Positions 11,273 to 22,193 of a stretch of 64,000 nucleotides of DNA are shown piece by piece. The notes under the pieces are model-generated. The model was not told the origin of the DNA. It saw nothing but the letters and a program-made list of their open reading frames with translations, and did no database searches. The stretch lies in contig NZ_JAAMRE010000009.1 in the NCBI RefSeq assembly GCF_013522705.1, positions 1 to 64,000 on the forward strand, written 5' to 3'. A program made the position numbers and the translations under genes. Each line of letters opens with the position of its first letter. Position 1 is the stretch's first letter. The DNA is from Pseudomonas lurida (GTDB lineage: Bacteria > Pseudomonadota > Gammaproteobacteria > Pseudomonadales > Pseudomonadaceae).

Positions 11273-12850
11273 TTACTCCCACTCAATCGTCGCCGGCGGC
11301 TTGCTCGACACGTCATAAGTAACGCGCGAAATACCTTCGATCTCATTGATGATACGGCCGCTGACAGTCTCCAGCAGTTCGTACGGCAGATGCGCCCAAC
11401 GAGCAGTCATGAAGTCGATGGTTTCCACCGCACGCAGGGCCACAACCCAGGCGTAACGACGGCCATCGCCGACCACGCCAACCGATTTCACCGGCTGGAA
11501 CACCACGAAGGCCTGGCTGACTTTGTGGTACCAGTCGGCCTTGCGCAGTTCTTCGATGAAGATGTGATCGGCGCGACGCAGCAGGTCGGCGTATTCCTTC
11601 TTCACTTCACCGAGGATGCGCACGCCCAGGCCCGGGCCTGGGAAGGGGTGGCGGTAGACCATGTCGTATGGCAGGCCCAATTCCAGGCCCAGACGACGGA
11701 CTTCGTCCTTGAACAGTTCGCGCAACGGCTCGACCAGCTTAAGGTTCATTTCCTCCGGCAGGCCACCCACGTTGTGGTGGGATTTGATCACGTGGGCCTT
11801 GCCGCTCTTGGCGCCGGCCGACTCGATCACGTCGGGGTAGATAGTGCCCTGGGCGAGGTACTTGATGTTGTCCAGTTTGCTCGACTGGGCATCAAACACG
11901 TCGATGAAGGTGCGACCGATGATCTTGCGCTTCTTCTCCGGGTCGGACTCGCCGGCCAGGTTGTTGAGGAACTGCTCCTCGGCGTTGGCGCGGATCACTT
12001 TGACACCCATGTTCTCGGCGAACATGGCCATCACTTGCTCGCCTTCGTGCAGGCGCAGCAGACCGTTGTCGACGAACACGCAGGTCAGTTGGTCGCCGAT
12101 GGCCTTGTGCAGCAACGCAGCAACCACGGAGGAGTCAACGCCGCCGGACAGGCCGAGCAGCACGTTGTCGGTGCCGACCTGGGCGCGTACTTGGGCGATG
12201 GCGTCTTCAGCGATCTTCGACGGGGTCCACAGGGCTTCACACTCGCAGATGTCGAGGATGAAGCGCGACAGGATGCGCCCGCCTTGCTTGGTGTGGGTCA
12301 CTTCCGGGTGGAACTGCACGCCGTAGTAACGACGCTCGTCGCTGAACATGCCGGCGATAGGGCAGCTCGGGGTGCTGGCCAGGATGTGGAAGTCTTCCGG
12401 CATCTTGGTGACTTTGTCACCGTGGCTCATCCACACGTCGAGGCCGAACAGGCCGTCGGCGTCGATGTGGTCTTCGATGCCGTCCAGCAGGCGGCTCTTG
12501 CCGACCACGTCGACACGGGCATAACCGAATTCACGCAGCTCGGAACCTTCAACCTTGCCGCCCAGTTGCTCGGCCATGGTCTGCATGCCGTAGCAGATAC
12601 CGAAGACCGGCACGCCCAGGTCGAATACCGCCTGCGGGCAACGCGGGCTGTTGGCTTCGTGTACGGACTCGGGGCCGCCGGCGAGGATGACGCCTTTAGG
12701 GGCGAATTCGCGGATCGCTTCGTCGTCCATGTCGAACGGATGCAGTTCGCAATACACACCGATTTCACGCACGCGGCGGGCGATCAGTTGGGTGTACTGG
12801 GAACCGAAGTCGAGGATCAGGATGCGGTGGGCGTGAATGTCGAGGGCCAT
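11273..12850 (-). CDS. guaA: GMP synthase (glutamine-hydrolysing)
   Basis: A 525-residue enzyme that converts XMP to GMP, using glutamine as the ammonia source and ATP. Residues 1-200 are a class I glutamine amidotransferase with its cysteine in FGICYGMQ. Next is an ATP-pyrophosphatase domain with the P-loop LSGGVDSS, then a C-terminal dimerisation domain ending in PATIEWE. The start at 12850 ([10 protein letters not shown]) is the family start; the frame runs on to 12877 without homology. It lies directly downstream of guaB, which makes its substrate. Full length and intact. Confidence 0.97.
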   Translation of the reverse strand: MALDIHAHRILILDFGSQYTQLIARRVREIGVYCELHPFDMDDEAIREFAPKGVILAGGPESVHEANSPRCPQAVFDLGVPVFGICYGMQTMAEQLGGKVEGSELREFGYARVDVVGKSRLLDGIEDHIDADGLFGLDVWMSHGDKVTKMPEDFHILASTPSCPIAGMFSDERRYYGVQFHPEVTHTKQGGRILSRFILDICECEALWTPSKIAEDAIAQVRAQVGTDNVLLGLSGGVDSSVVAALLHKAIGDQLTCVFVDNGLLRLHEGEQVMAMFAENMGVKVIRANAEEQFLNNLAGESDPEKKRKIIGRTFIDVFDAQSSKLDNIKYLAQGTIYPDVIESAGAKSGKAHVIKSHHNVGGLPEEMNLKLVEPLRELFKDEVRRLGLELGLPYDMVYRHPFPGPGLGVRILGEVKKEYADLLRRADHIFIEELRKADWYHKVSQAFVVFQPVKSVGVVGDGRRYAWVVALRAVETIDFMTARWAHLPYELLETVSGRIINEIEGISRVTYDVSSKPPATIEWE

Positions 12851-12859
12851 GAGAGAAAC

Positions 12860-12975
12860 TCTGAAGAGCAGTTGCAAGCTTCAAGCTGCAAGCTGCAAGT
12901 AATCGGAAGCCGCGCGGTAGCTGTACGAATACAGCCCCGCTTGCAGCTTATAACTTGTGGCTTATAGCTGTCGGC
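12860..12975. repeat. guaB-guaA spacer with short GCTTGCAG-type repeats
   Basis: The spacer holds repeated AAGCTTCAAGCTGCAAGCTG words, and the complementary CTTGCAGCTTATAA words lie 40-60 bases further on, so the transcript could fold into a long imperfect hairpin. Such heptad-like repeats are common between Pseudomonas genes. It may modulate the guaA:guaB ratio, but there is no T run to mark it as a terminator. Confidence 0.55.
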
Positions 12976-12976
12976 A

Positions 12977-15099
<2,123 letters not shown>

Positions 15100-15114
15100 G
15101 GGAGTCCTGCGGTG

Positions 15115-15210
15115 TGGCTTCTGGCCTCATCGCGGACAAGGCCGGCTCCCACAGTTGATTGCATTCCTAGGTGGGAGCCGGGCTTGCCCGCGATGACGCC
15201 CGGGAGGACG
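15115..15210. repeat. REP-like inverted pair
   Basis: CATCGCGGACAAGGCCGGCTCCCAC and, 20-odd bases later, GTGGGAGCCGGGCTTGCCCG with CGCGATG are imperfect inverted copies. This is the classical Pseudomonas intergenic palindrome pair. It lies between the zinc-ribbon gene and the TSUP gene. Confidence 0.75.
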
Positions 15211-15236
15211 GCAGCTTAATCCCTGAAGAAATCAGG

Positions 15237-16004
15237 TCAAGTACTCAAATACCGACCAATCAACGCAATGCCGCTGGCCAGCACCAGCCACGTCACCAAC
15301 CGCACGAACGCTTCCCGTGACAGACGCATCGTCAGTCTGCGCCCCGTCCACAACCCCAATGCCATCGCCGGTAACAAGCACACCGCCAATAGCAACAACG
15401 GTAAGTCCGCATACACCCCGGCCACCAGGAACAGGCTCAGGCGCACCACAGTGCTGCAACTGATCAACGCGCTCTGGGTGGCGCGCGCCGCGTCCTTGGG
15501 CAAACGACTGTTGAGATAGATCGCATACAAAAAACCGCCGCTGCCAAACAGCGCACCGAACAGCCCGCCGACCGTGCCCATCGGGATCGACCAGCCCGTC
15601 GCCAACTGTGTCGGGCGCGCCTTGATCGCCAGGCTGTAGAGGGCGTAAGCGCTGATAAACACCCCCATCAACAGTAAAAGCAGGTCGGAATGCAGATTGA
15701 GCAAAAACACCACGCCCAGTGTGCACCCGATGGCCATGCACGGCAGCAGGCGCAGTAACTCAGGCTTGCTCACATCGCGTCGGGTTTGCAGCAAACCGCC
15801 AAACGCCGCGACAAAGTCCAGCAGCACCAACAGCGGGATGATCTTCGACAGCGGCATGAACACAATCAGTACCGGCCCGGCTACCAGCGCCGTGCCAAAG
15901 CCGGCGATGCCGAACACGATATAGGCAACCGCCACGCCCAGGCCGATGACCAACCACTCCAAACCGCTGAACGACCACTGACTCATCAGCTCGACCGGGC
16001 CCAT
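15237..16004 (-). CDS. TSUP-family (TauE/SafE) membrane exporter
   Basis: A 255-residue inner-membrane protein with about eight hydrophobic segments in two repeated halves. The first half has GIAGFGTALVAGP and the second GTVGGLFGALFGSGGFLYAIY, the two glycine-rich TSUP signatures. Family members move sulfite, sulfoacetate or other small organic sulfur or carbon anions; the substrate cannot be read here. The start at 16004 has AAGGA eight bases before it; the alternative at 16043 has none. A LysR regulator is transcribed divergently and probably controls it. Confidence 0.85.
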   Translation of the reverse strand: MGPVELMSQWSFSGLEWLVIGLGVAVAYIVFGIAGFGTALVAGPVLIVFMPLSKIIPLLVLLDFVAAFGGLLQTRRDVSKPELLRLLPCMAIGCTLGVVFLLNLHSDLLLLLMGVFISAYALYSLAIKARPTQLATGWSIPMGTVGGLFGALFGSGGFLYAIYLNSRLPKDAARATQSALISCSTVVRLSLFLVAGVYADLPLLLLAVCLLPAMALGLWTGRRLTMRLSREAFVRLVTWLVLASGIALIGRYLST

Positions 16005-16103
16005 GGGAGATTCCTTGCAAGAGATGGCGTTCACTTTAGCCATCGACGAGCGTTGCGACTAATATCTTCAAAACCTTTCAGTCATCTCAAAAAGGCATGA
16101 CGT

Positions 16104-16994
16104 GTGATTTCCACTCGCCAATTGCGCTACTTCGTTGAAATCGCCGACAGCGGCAGCTTCAGTGCCGCGGCCGAACGCCTGTTCGTCGCGCAGTCGGCCT
16201 TGAGCCGACAGATCAAGGCGCTCGAGACCCAACTGCAGACGCCGCTGTTCGAGCGCACGGCGCGCCAGCCAAAGCTGACGGCAGCGGGCGCGGCCTTCTA
16301 TCCGCGAGCGCGCAACTTGCTGAGCGAACTGCACAAGGCCGGTGAAGTGGCGACCCAGATCGGCAACGGCCAGGTCGGCACACTGCGTCTGAGCCACTCG
16401 AGCACCGTGCCGATGAGCGGAGCGCTGCTGCGCGGCATCAGTACCTGGCTGGAACGCTGCCCTGGGGCGTCGGTGGATATCGTCAAGATGTCCTCCGAGG
16501 CGCAATTGGCAGAGATCGCCGACGGTCGCCTGGACATTGGCCTGCTGCGCTTGCCGGTGTTGCGCCAGCGCGAAGGTGTGCGCGTAGCGCCTTTATACAG
16601 CGAGCCCTTGATGCTGGCGGTGCCGGCGGGCCATGCGCTGGCGGGCTGTGATGCGCCCATTGAGCTGGCGCGGTTGCGGGATGAGGCGTTTATCTCAATC
16701 CCCCATCCGCAACGCGGTGGCCTGAGTTATCTGTCAGCCGAACTGTGCATGCGCGCAGGATTTTTCCCCAAGGCGGCTCGGGTGATGTCGCGCAAGACCA
16801 CGCAGTTGCAGTTGATCCAGGCCGGGTTCGGTATTGCCCTGTTACCAAAATCCATGCAGGACATTGCCCCCGCCAACCTGCACTTTTTAACCCTGGCCGA
16901 GCCGGACAGCCTCAGCACCGTGGCTCTGGCCTGCCAGCAGGCGCCGAGCGCGCTGGTTGAGCAATTCTGCCAAACGCTGCACGAATGCCTATAA
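16104..16994 (+). CDS. LysR-family transcriptional regulator
   Basis: A 296-residue protein with an N-terminal winged helix (residues 1-60, RQLRYFVEIADSGSFSAAAERL, SQxxLSRQIKALE pattern) and a periplasmic-binding-like effector domain. It starts with GTG at 16104, preceded by AAAAAGG. It is divergent from the TSUP exporter across 99 bases, the usual layout for a LysR regulator and its target. The effector is unknown. Confidence 0.88.
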   Translation: MISTRQLRYFVEIADSGSFSAAAERLFVAQSALSRQIKALETQLQTPLFERTARQPKLTAAGAAFYPRARNLLSELHKAGEVATQIGNGQVGTLRLSHSSTVPMSGALLRGISTWLERCPGASVDIVKMSSEAQLAEIADGRLDIGLLRLPVLRQREGVRVAPLYSEPLMLAVPAGHALAGCDAPIELARLRDEAFISIPHPQRGGLSYLSAELCMRAGFFPKAARVMSRKTTQLQLIQAGFGIALLPKSMQDIAPANLHFLTLAEPDSLSTVALACQQAPSALVEQFCQTLHECL

Positions 16995-17004
16995 ACTGCC
17001 GTCC

Positions 17005-17028
17005 ATGATTAAAGACCTCCTGCCATGA
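17005..17028 (+). promoter_or_regulatory. Seven-codon upstream frame made by a 20-bp tandem repeat at the xseA start
   Basis: CCATGATTAAAGACC occurs twice, 20 bases apart, at 17003 and 17023. The first copy opens a short frame (MIKDLLP) whose TGA overlaps the xseA ATG. Neither copy has a strong ribosome site; CTCC in place of GGAG precedes the second. The repeat may be a neutral duplication, or it may couple translation. Confidence 0.5.
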
Positions 17029-18404
17029 TTAAAGACCCGTTTGCCCGCCTGGGCCTGGACCGCGAAGTCCTGACAGTCAGCCAGCTCAACGGCCGCGCGC
17101 GGGTGTTGCTGGAAGATGTGTTCACCAATATCTGGGTCGAAGGTGAGATCTCCAACCTCGCCCGCCCGGCCTCCGGCCATGTGTATTTCACCCTCAAGGA
17201 CAGTGGCGCCCAGGTGCGTTGCGCGTTGTTTCGCAGTAACGCCGCACGGGTACGCCAGGCATTGAAGGACGGCCTGGCGGTGAAGGTGCGTGGCAAGGTC
17301 TCGTTGTTCGAAGGCCGTGGCGACTACCAATTGATTCTCGACACCGTGGAGCCCGCCGGTGACGGCGCGCTGCGCCTGGCTTTCGACGCGCTGAAGGAAA
17401 AACTCAGCGCCGAAGGCCTGTTCAGCGCCGAGCGCAAAGTGCCGCTGCCGGCGCACCCGCAGCGCATCGGCATTATCAGCTCGCCCACCGGTGCGGTGAT
17501 CCGCGACATCATCAGCGTATTCCGCCGCCGAGCGCCGCAGGTGCAACTGACGTTGATCCCCACCGCCGTGCAGGGCCGCGAAGCGATCCCGCAGATTGTG
17601 CGGGCGCTGAAGCTGGCCGATTCACGCGGCTTCGACGCACTGATCCTGGCCCGTGGTGGCGGTTCGCTGGAAGATCTCTGGTGCTTTAACGAAGAAGCCG
17701 TGGCCCGCGCGGTGGATGCCTGTGTGACACCGATTGTCAGCGCCGTCGGCCATGAGACCGATGTGTCGATCAGCGACTTCGTGGCTGACGTACGCGCGCC
17801 CACACCGTCCGCTGCCGCCGAATTGCTGGCACCGGATTCAAGCCATCTGGTACGCCAGGTCGAAAACCTGCACCGGCGCCTGGTGATGCTGATGCGCAAC
17901 CGCCTGCGGCACGACCGCTTGCGTGTCGAGGGGATGGCCCGCCGCCTGCGTCACCCCGGCGAACGCCTGCGCCAGCAGGCCCAACGCCTGGACGATCTGG
18001 ACATGCGCCTGCGCCGCGCTTTCGAGCGCAGCCTCAACACCCGTCGCGAGCGCTTGATACGCCTGGAAACCCGCCTCGCCGGCCAGCATCCGGGGCGCCA
18101 ACTGGCCCTGTTGCGCCAGCGCCTGGACAGCCTCGCCGAACGCTTGCCGCGCGCCATGCGCGAAGGCCTCAAGGCGCGTCGCCTGCAGCTGCAAAGCCAG
18201 GTGCAGACGCTGCAGGTGGTCAGCCCGCTGGCCACCCTGGGCCGTGGTTACAGCATCCTCCTGGATGAGCGCGGCCAAGCCATTCGCAGCGCCGCGCAAA
18301 CCCACACCGGCCAACGCCTCACCGCCAGGCTCGGTGACGGCCAATTGCAAGTGCGGGTGGAAGACAACCACCTGACACCCGTTACCCTTTCGCTATTGGA
18401 TTGA
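17025..18404 (+). CDS. xseA: Exodeoxyribonuclease VII large subunit
   Basis: A 459-residue subunit of the nuclease that degrades single-stranded DNA from both ends. An N-terminal OB fold (LARPASGHVYFTLKD) is followed by the catalytic domain (RIGIISSPTGAVIRDI, LARGGGSLEDLWCFNEE, VGHETD) and a long coiled coil of about residues 270-400, rich in Arg and Leu. The coiled coil is where XseB subunits attach. xseB is not nearby, as is usual. Full length. The next gene starts three bases after its stop. Confidence 0.96.
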   Translation: MIKDPFARLGLDREVLTVSQLNGRARVLLEDVFTNIWVEGEISNLARPASGHVYFTLKDSGAQVRCALFRSNAARVRQALKDGLAVKVRGKVSLFEGRGDYQLILDTVEPAGDGALRLAFDALKEKLSAEGLFSAERKVPLPAHPQRIGIISSPTGAVIRDIISVFRRRAPQVQLTLIPTAVQGREAIPQIVRALKLADSRGFDALILARGGGSLEDLWCFNEEAVARAVDACVTPIVSAVGHETDVSISDFVADVRAPTPSAAAELLAPDSSHLVRQVENLHRRLVMLMRNRLRHDRLRVEGMARRLRHPGERLRQQAQRLDDLDMRLRRAFERSLNTRRERLIRLETRLAGQHPGRQLALLRQRLDSLAERLPRAMREGLKARRLQLQSQVQTLQVVSPLATLGRGYSILLDERGQAIRSAAQTHTGQRLTARLGDGQLQVRVEDNHLTPVTLSLLD

Positions 18405-18407
18405 TCG

Positions 18408-19229
18408 ATGCCACGTCTTTTTAGCCTGTTGATGCTGCTGTGCCTCGCCTTTAACGCCCACGCCGACAGTTACATCAGCCGCACCCTGAACAAGCCGGTG
18501 CCGGGGGGCGTCGCGGTGGTCGAACTGGGCCCTTCGGCGGCGGCGCCCAAAGCCACGTATCAAGGCAAGCCGGTGCTGGTGATCAAGGAACAGGACAGCT
18601 GGCTGGCGATTGTCGGCATCCCGCTGACGGTCAAGCCCGGCAACGAGCGCATCAGCAGCGGCGGACGCAGCCTGCCGTTTATCGTCGGCTATAAAAAGTA
18701 CCCGGAACAGCGCATCACCTTGAAAAACAAAAGCCAGGTCAACCCTGCTCCGGCGCAGCTCAAGCGGATCGAAGCCGAGCTTGCGGTGCAGATCAAGGCT
18801 TACCGCAGCTTCAGCCCGAACCTGCCGAGCAATTTGATACTGGACAAGCCGGTCAACGGTCCATTGTCGAGTAAGTTCGGCGTGCGCCGCTTTTTCAACG
18901 GCGAGGAGCGCAACCCGCATTCGGGCCTGGACTTCGCGGTGCCCGCCGGTACGCCGATCAAGACACCGGCCAATGGCAAGGTGATCCTGGTGGGCAATTA
19001 CTTCTTCAATGGCAATACGGTGTTCGTCGATCACGGCCAAGGTTTTATCAGCATGTTCTGCCACATGTCGGCGGTGGACGTGAAGGTCGGCCAGCAACTG
19101 GTGCGAGGTGCGGTGGTGGGCAAAGTCGGATCAACCGGCCGCGCGACCGGGCCTCACATGCACTGGAACGTCAGCCTGAACGACGCGCGGGTGGACCCGG
19201 CGATCTTTATCGGCGCGTTCCAGCCTTGA
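18408..19229 (+). CDS. M23 (LytM-type) peptidoglycan endopeptidase or activator, exported
   Basis: A 273-residue protein with a signal peptide (cleavage after AHA at about 19). The C-terminal half is an M23 domain with zinc ligands in HSGLDFAVPAGTP and GPHMHWN, so it should be active on peptide cross-links in the periplasm. The N-terminal half is the uncharacterised beta domain that precedes M23 domains in Pseudomonas. It is three bases downstream of xseA and so probably co-transcribed. Confidence 0.88.
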   Translation: MPRLFSLLMLLCLAFNAHADSYISRTLNKPVPGGVAVVELGPSAAAPKATYQGKPVLVIKEQDSWLAIVGIPLTVKPGNERISSGGRSLPFIVGYKKYPEQRITLKNKSQVNPAPAQLKRIEAELAVQIKAYRSFSPNLPSNLILDKPVNGPLSSKFGVRRFFNGEERNPHSGLDFAVPAGTPIKTPANGKVILVGNYFFNGNTVFVDHGQGFISMFCHMSAVDVKVGQQLVRGAVVGKVGSTGRATGPHMHWNVSLNDARVDPAIFIGAFQP

Positions 19230-19551
19230 GGGCATCGATTGCGCGCATGATAATCGGCGCGCAATAAAAACCAGATCATTCAATTATTACAACCATAAAA
19301 TCTTGTATTCATCCTCAATCGAAGAACTTCTATCAATTTTTTTCGACTGCTTGCCATCATTCACCTCGACGGTTAGGGTTGAGCCTATGAAAACCTCTCA
19401 CACCCTCATCCAGCTCCGCCAGCACCGCAGCCTGTGCCTTGTCAGCGCACGACTGCCAGGCTGAATCGATCTGCCTCGTCTTGTGCTTTATCTCCAATAA
19501 CAGTTCCACGGCAGGCCGCCTCTTTTCGGCCCCGACACAAAGGATTCCCCG
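19230..19551. other. leuA upstream region
   Basis: This region is A+T-richer than its surroundings (19260-19360), as expected of a promoter. It contains the 25-codon candidate leader frame at 19387-19464 and a small hairpin (GGCCG, loop, CGGCC) just before the leuA ribosome site AAGGA. No long gene is visible. Confidence 0.6.
19387..19464 (+). CDS. Candidate leuA leader peptide, 25 residues
   Basis: The frame starts MKTSHTLIQL and ends RLPG. It has five leucines in 25 residues, spread rather than clustered, including two rare-looking CTT/CTC codons. It lies 87 bases upstream of leuA, where attenuators of branched-chain genes often occur. A strong terminator between it and leuA is not obvious, only a five-base-pair GC stem near 19509-19530. 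The idea is suggestive, not shown. Confidence 0.3.
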   Translation: MKTSHTLIQLRQHRSLCLVSARLPG

Positions 19552-21231
19552 ATGAGCATGCTCAAAGACCCGTCTTCGAAATACCGCGCGTTCCCGACCA
19601 TCGATCTCCCGGACCGCACCTGGCCGTCGAAAACCATCACTGCCGCGCCGATCTGGTGCAGTTCCGATCTGCGTGATGGCAACCAGTCGCTGATCGAACC
19701 GATGGATGCAGTGAAAAAGCTGCGCTTCTGGAAGACGCTGGTCGCCGTGGGCGTCAAGGAAATCGAGGCATCGTTCCCGGCCGCTTCGCAGACCGACTTC
19801 GATTTCGTGCGCACCCTGATCGAAGACAACCATATCCCCGAGGACACCACCATCCAGGTGCTGACCCAGGGCCGTGAAGACTTGATCGCGCGCACCTTCG
19901 AATCCCTGCGCGGGGCCAAGAAAGCCATCGTGCATTTGTACAACGCCACCTCGCCGTCGTTCCGCCGCATCGTGTTCAACCAGGACAAGGACGGAGTCAA
20001 GGCGATTGCGGTCAATGCCGCCAAGCTGTTCGTCAAATACGCCGCCCAGCAGCCGGAAACCCAGTGGACGTTCGAGTATTCCCCCGAGACGTTCAGCGCC
20101 ACCGAATTGGAGTTTGCCAAGGAAGTCTGCGATGCCGTGATCGAGGTGTGGAACCCGACGCCGGAGCACAAGGTGATCCTCAACCTGCCGGCCACCGTGG
20201 AATGCGCCACGCCGAACATCTATGCCGACCAGATCGAGTGGTTCGGTCGCCATATCAATCGTCGCGACAGCGTGATCATCAGCCTGCACACCCACAACGA
20301 CCGTGGCACCGGCGTGGCGGCTACCGAGCTGGGCCTGATGGCTGGCGCGGATCGTGTCGAAGGCTGCCTGTTCGGCAACGGCGAGCGGACCGGTAACGTC
20401 GACCTGGTCACGGTGGCCTTGAACATGTACACCCAGGGACTCGATCCGCAACTGGACTTCTCCGACATCGACGGCGTGCGCAAAGTCGTTGAGGAGTGCA
20501 ATCAGATCCAGGTACATCCACGCCACCCGTACGTTGGCGATCTGGTGCACACCGCGTTCTCCGGCTCTCACCAGGACGCAATCCGCAAGGGCTTCGCCCA
20601 GCAGAAAGACGACGCCCTGTGGGAAGTGCCGTATTTGCCGATTGACCCGGCCGACATCGGCCGCAGCTACGAGGCGGTGATTCGCGTAAACAGCCAGTCG
20701 GGCAAAGGCGGCATTGCTTACCTGCTGGAGCAGGAATACGACATCAGCCTGCCGCGCCGCATGCAGATCGAGTTCAGCCAGGTGGTACAGGCCGAAACCG
20801 ATCGCGTGGGCCTGGAGATGACCGCACCGCAGATCTACGCCTTGCTGCAACGTGAATACCTGCAAGCCAACACGCCGTATGCGTTGGTCAGCCATCGCCT
20901 GCAGGAAGAAAACGGCAACAGCTTTGTCGAAGTGGAAGTCTCGGGCAAAGGCCAGGGCGAAACCAACCTGCACTGGAAGGGCAAGGGCAACGGCGCACTG
21001 GAAGCCCTGGTGGCTGGTCTGCCGATTGGCGTGGAAATCATGGACTACAACGAACATGCAATCGGCGCAGGCACCAACGCCAAGGCGGCGGCCTACATCG
21101 AACTGCGTGTGAACGGCGAACGCCCGGTGCATGGCGTGGGCATCGATGAGAACATCACCACGGCCAGCTTCAAGGCGCTGTTCAGTGCGCTGAACCGCTC
21201 GTTGAGCCAGCAGGAAGCAAAAGCGGCGTAA
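19552..21231 (+). CDS. leuA: 2-isopropylmalate synthase
   Basis: A 559-residue enzyme for the first committed step of leucine synthesis: acetyl-CoA plus 2-oxoisovalerate. The HMGL-like TIM barrel shows the metal and catalytic motifs [12 protein letters not shown] and [12 protein letters not shown], followed by [11 protein letters not shown]. The C-terminal about 130 residues form the leucine-feedback regulatory domain. It belongs to the long LeuA type of proteobacteria. AAGGA precedes the ATG. It is a single-gene unit ended by the hairpin at 21252. Confidence 0.96.
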   Translation: MSMLKDPSSKYRAFPTIDLPDRTWPSKTITAAPIWCSSDLRDGNQSLIEPMDAVKKLRFWKTLVAVGVKEIEASFPAASQTDFDFVRTLIEDNHIPEDTTIQVLTQGREDLIARTFESLRGAKKAIVHLYNATSPSFRRIVFNQDKDGVKAIAVNAAKLFVKYAAQQPETQWTFEYSPETFSATELEFAKEVCDAVIEVWNPTPEHKVILNLPATVECATPNIYADQIEWFGRHINRRDSVIISLHTHNDRGTGVAATELGLMAGADRVEGCLFGNGERTGNVDLVTVALNMYTQGLDPQLDFSDIDGVRKVVEECNQIQVHPRHPYVGDLVHTAFSGSHQDAIRKGFAQQKDDALWEVPYLPIDPADIGRSYEAVIRVNSQSGKGGIAYLLEQEYDISLPRRMQIEFSQVVQAETDRVGLEMTAPQIYALLQREYLQANTPYALVSHRLQEENGNSFVEVEVSGKGQGETNLHWKGKGNGALEALVAGLPIGVEIMDYNEHAIGAGTNAKAAAYIELRVNGERPVHGVGIDENITTASFKALFSALNRSLSQQEAKAA

Positions 21232-21251
21232 ACGATGGCCGCTGAGTGCCG

Positions 21252-21285
21252 AAGGCCCCTGGGTGTGAATCCAGGGGCCTTTTTA
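21252..21285 (+). terminator. leuA terminator
   Basis: AAGGCCCCTGG, an eight-base loop, then CCAGGGGCC followed by TTTTT. The 11-bp GC-rich stem with a T run is 20 bases after the leuA stop. Confidence 0.92.
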
Positions 21286-21309
21286 TTGAGTAGCAAATTT
21301 GGGTTGATT

Positions 21310-21398
21310 GCCGGGGACTCATCAGGGGCAAGCCCTCTTCCACATTTTGAACGGTTCACAGCTCAACCTGTGGGAGGGGGCTTGCCCCCGATAGCGGT
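21310..21398. repeat. REP-like inverted pair
   Basis: CAGGGGCAAGCCCTCTTCCACA and GTGGGAGGGGGCTTGCCCCCGATAGC are imperfect inverted copies separated by about 30 bases. They sit between the convergent leuA and omega-amidase genes. Confidence 0.8.
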
Positions 21399-21401
21399 CC
21401 G

Positions 21402-22193
21402 TCAGACGAACTGAAAACTATCGGCATCCAGGTTCGCCGGAAACCGGGTGCGATATGCGGCCAACTCCGCCGCATCCAGCTTCACCTCAAACACCCCGTC
21501 AGCCTCTCCCGCACTGAGCAGAGTCTCGCCCTGGAAGTCCAATACCTGGCTATCGCCGGTGTAGGCGAAGCCTTTGCCGTCGGTACCCACTCGATTCACC
21601 GCCGCCACGTAACACAGGTTTTCGATGGCCCGCGCCGGCAATAATCGATTCCAGTGCTGACGCCGCGCTCCCGGCCAATTGGCGGTGTACAGCAGCAAGT
21701 CAGTGTCCTGGGCGTCGCGGCTCCACACCGGGAAGCGCAAGTCGTAGCAAATCAATGGGCGAATACGCCAGCCCTTCAACTCGAACTGCACCTGGCGCTC
21801 GCCGGGCGTGTAGTGATTGTGCTCACCGGCCATACGGAACAGATGACGCTTATCGTAGTGCAGCACTTCACCATCCGGCCGCACCCACAGCAGGCGGTTA
21901 CGATGGCTGCCGTCAGCCGCCTGGATAATCACGCTGCCGGTAATCACCGCGTTGTGTTTCGCCGCCTGGGCTTGCAACCAGCGCTGAGTGGGGCCGTTTT
22001 CCGGCTCGGCGAGGGCGTGCGAATCCATGGAAAAACCAGTGGTGAACATCTCCGGCAGTACGATCAGATCGGCGCTGCCGGCCTGCGCCAGGAGCGGCTC
22101 GAAATGCTCAAGGTTGGCCTGGCGGTCGTGCCAGGCCAAGGTGGTCTGGACCAGAGCGATATTCAGATCGGGCAGTGCGGTCAGATCACGCAT
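21402..22193 (-). CDS. Omega-amidase / nitrilase-family hydrolase (YafV-like)
   Basis: A 263-residue carbon-nitrogen hydrolase with the Glu-Lys-Cys triad: Glu about 48 (VLPEMF), Lys in HYDKRHLF and Cys in PLICYDLRFP. The family hydrolyses 2-oxoglutaramate (and 2-oxosuccinamate). Its gene overlaps the end of the methionine aminotransferase gene by 13 bases. The aminotransferase would make 2-oxoglutaramate when it uses glutamine to regenerate methionine, and this enzyme would remove that product and pull the reaction forward. Pairing and overlap make this assignment strong. Confidence 0.9.
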   Translation of the reverse strand: MRDLTALPDLNIALVQTTLAWHDRQANLEHFEPLLAQAGSADLIVLPEMFTTGFSMDSHALAEPENGPTQRWLQAQAAKHNAVITGSVIIQAADGSHRNRLLWVRPDGEVLHYDKRHLFRMAGEHNHYTPGERQVQFELKGWRIRPLICYDLRFPVWSRDAQDTDLLLYTANWPGARRQHWNRLLPARAIENLCYVAAVNRVGTDGKGFAYTGDSQVLDFQGETLLSAGEADGVFEVKLDAAELAAYRTRFPANLDADSFQFV

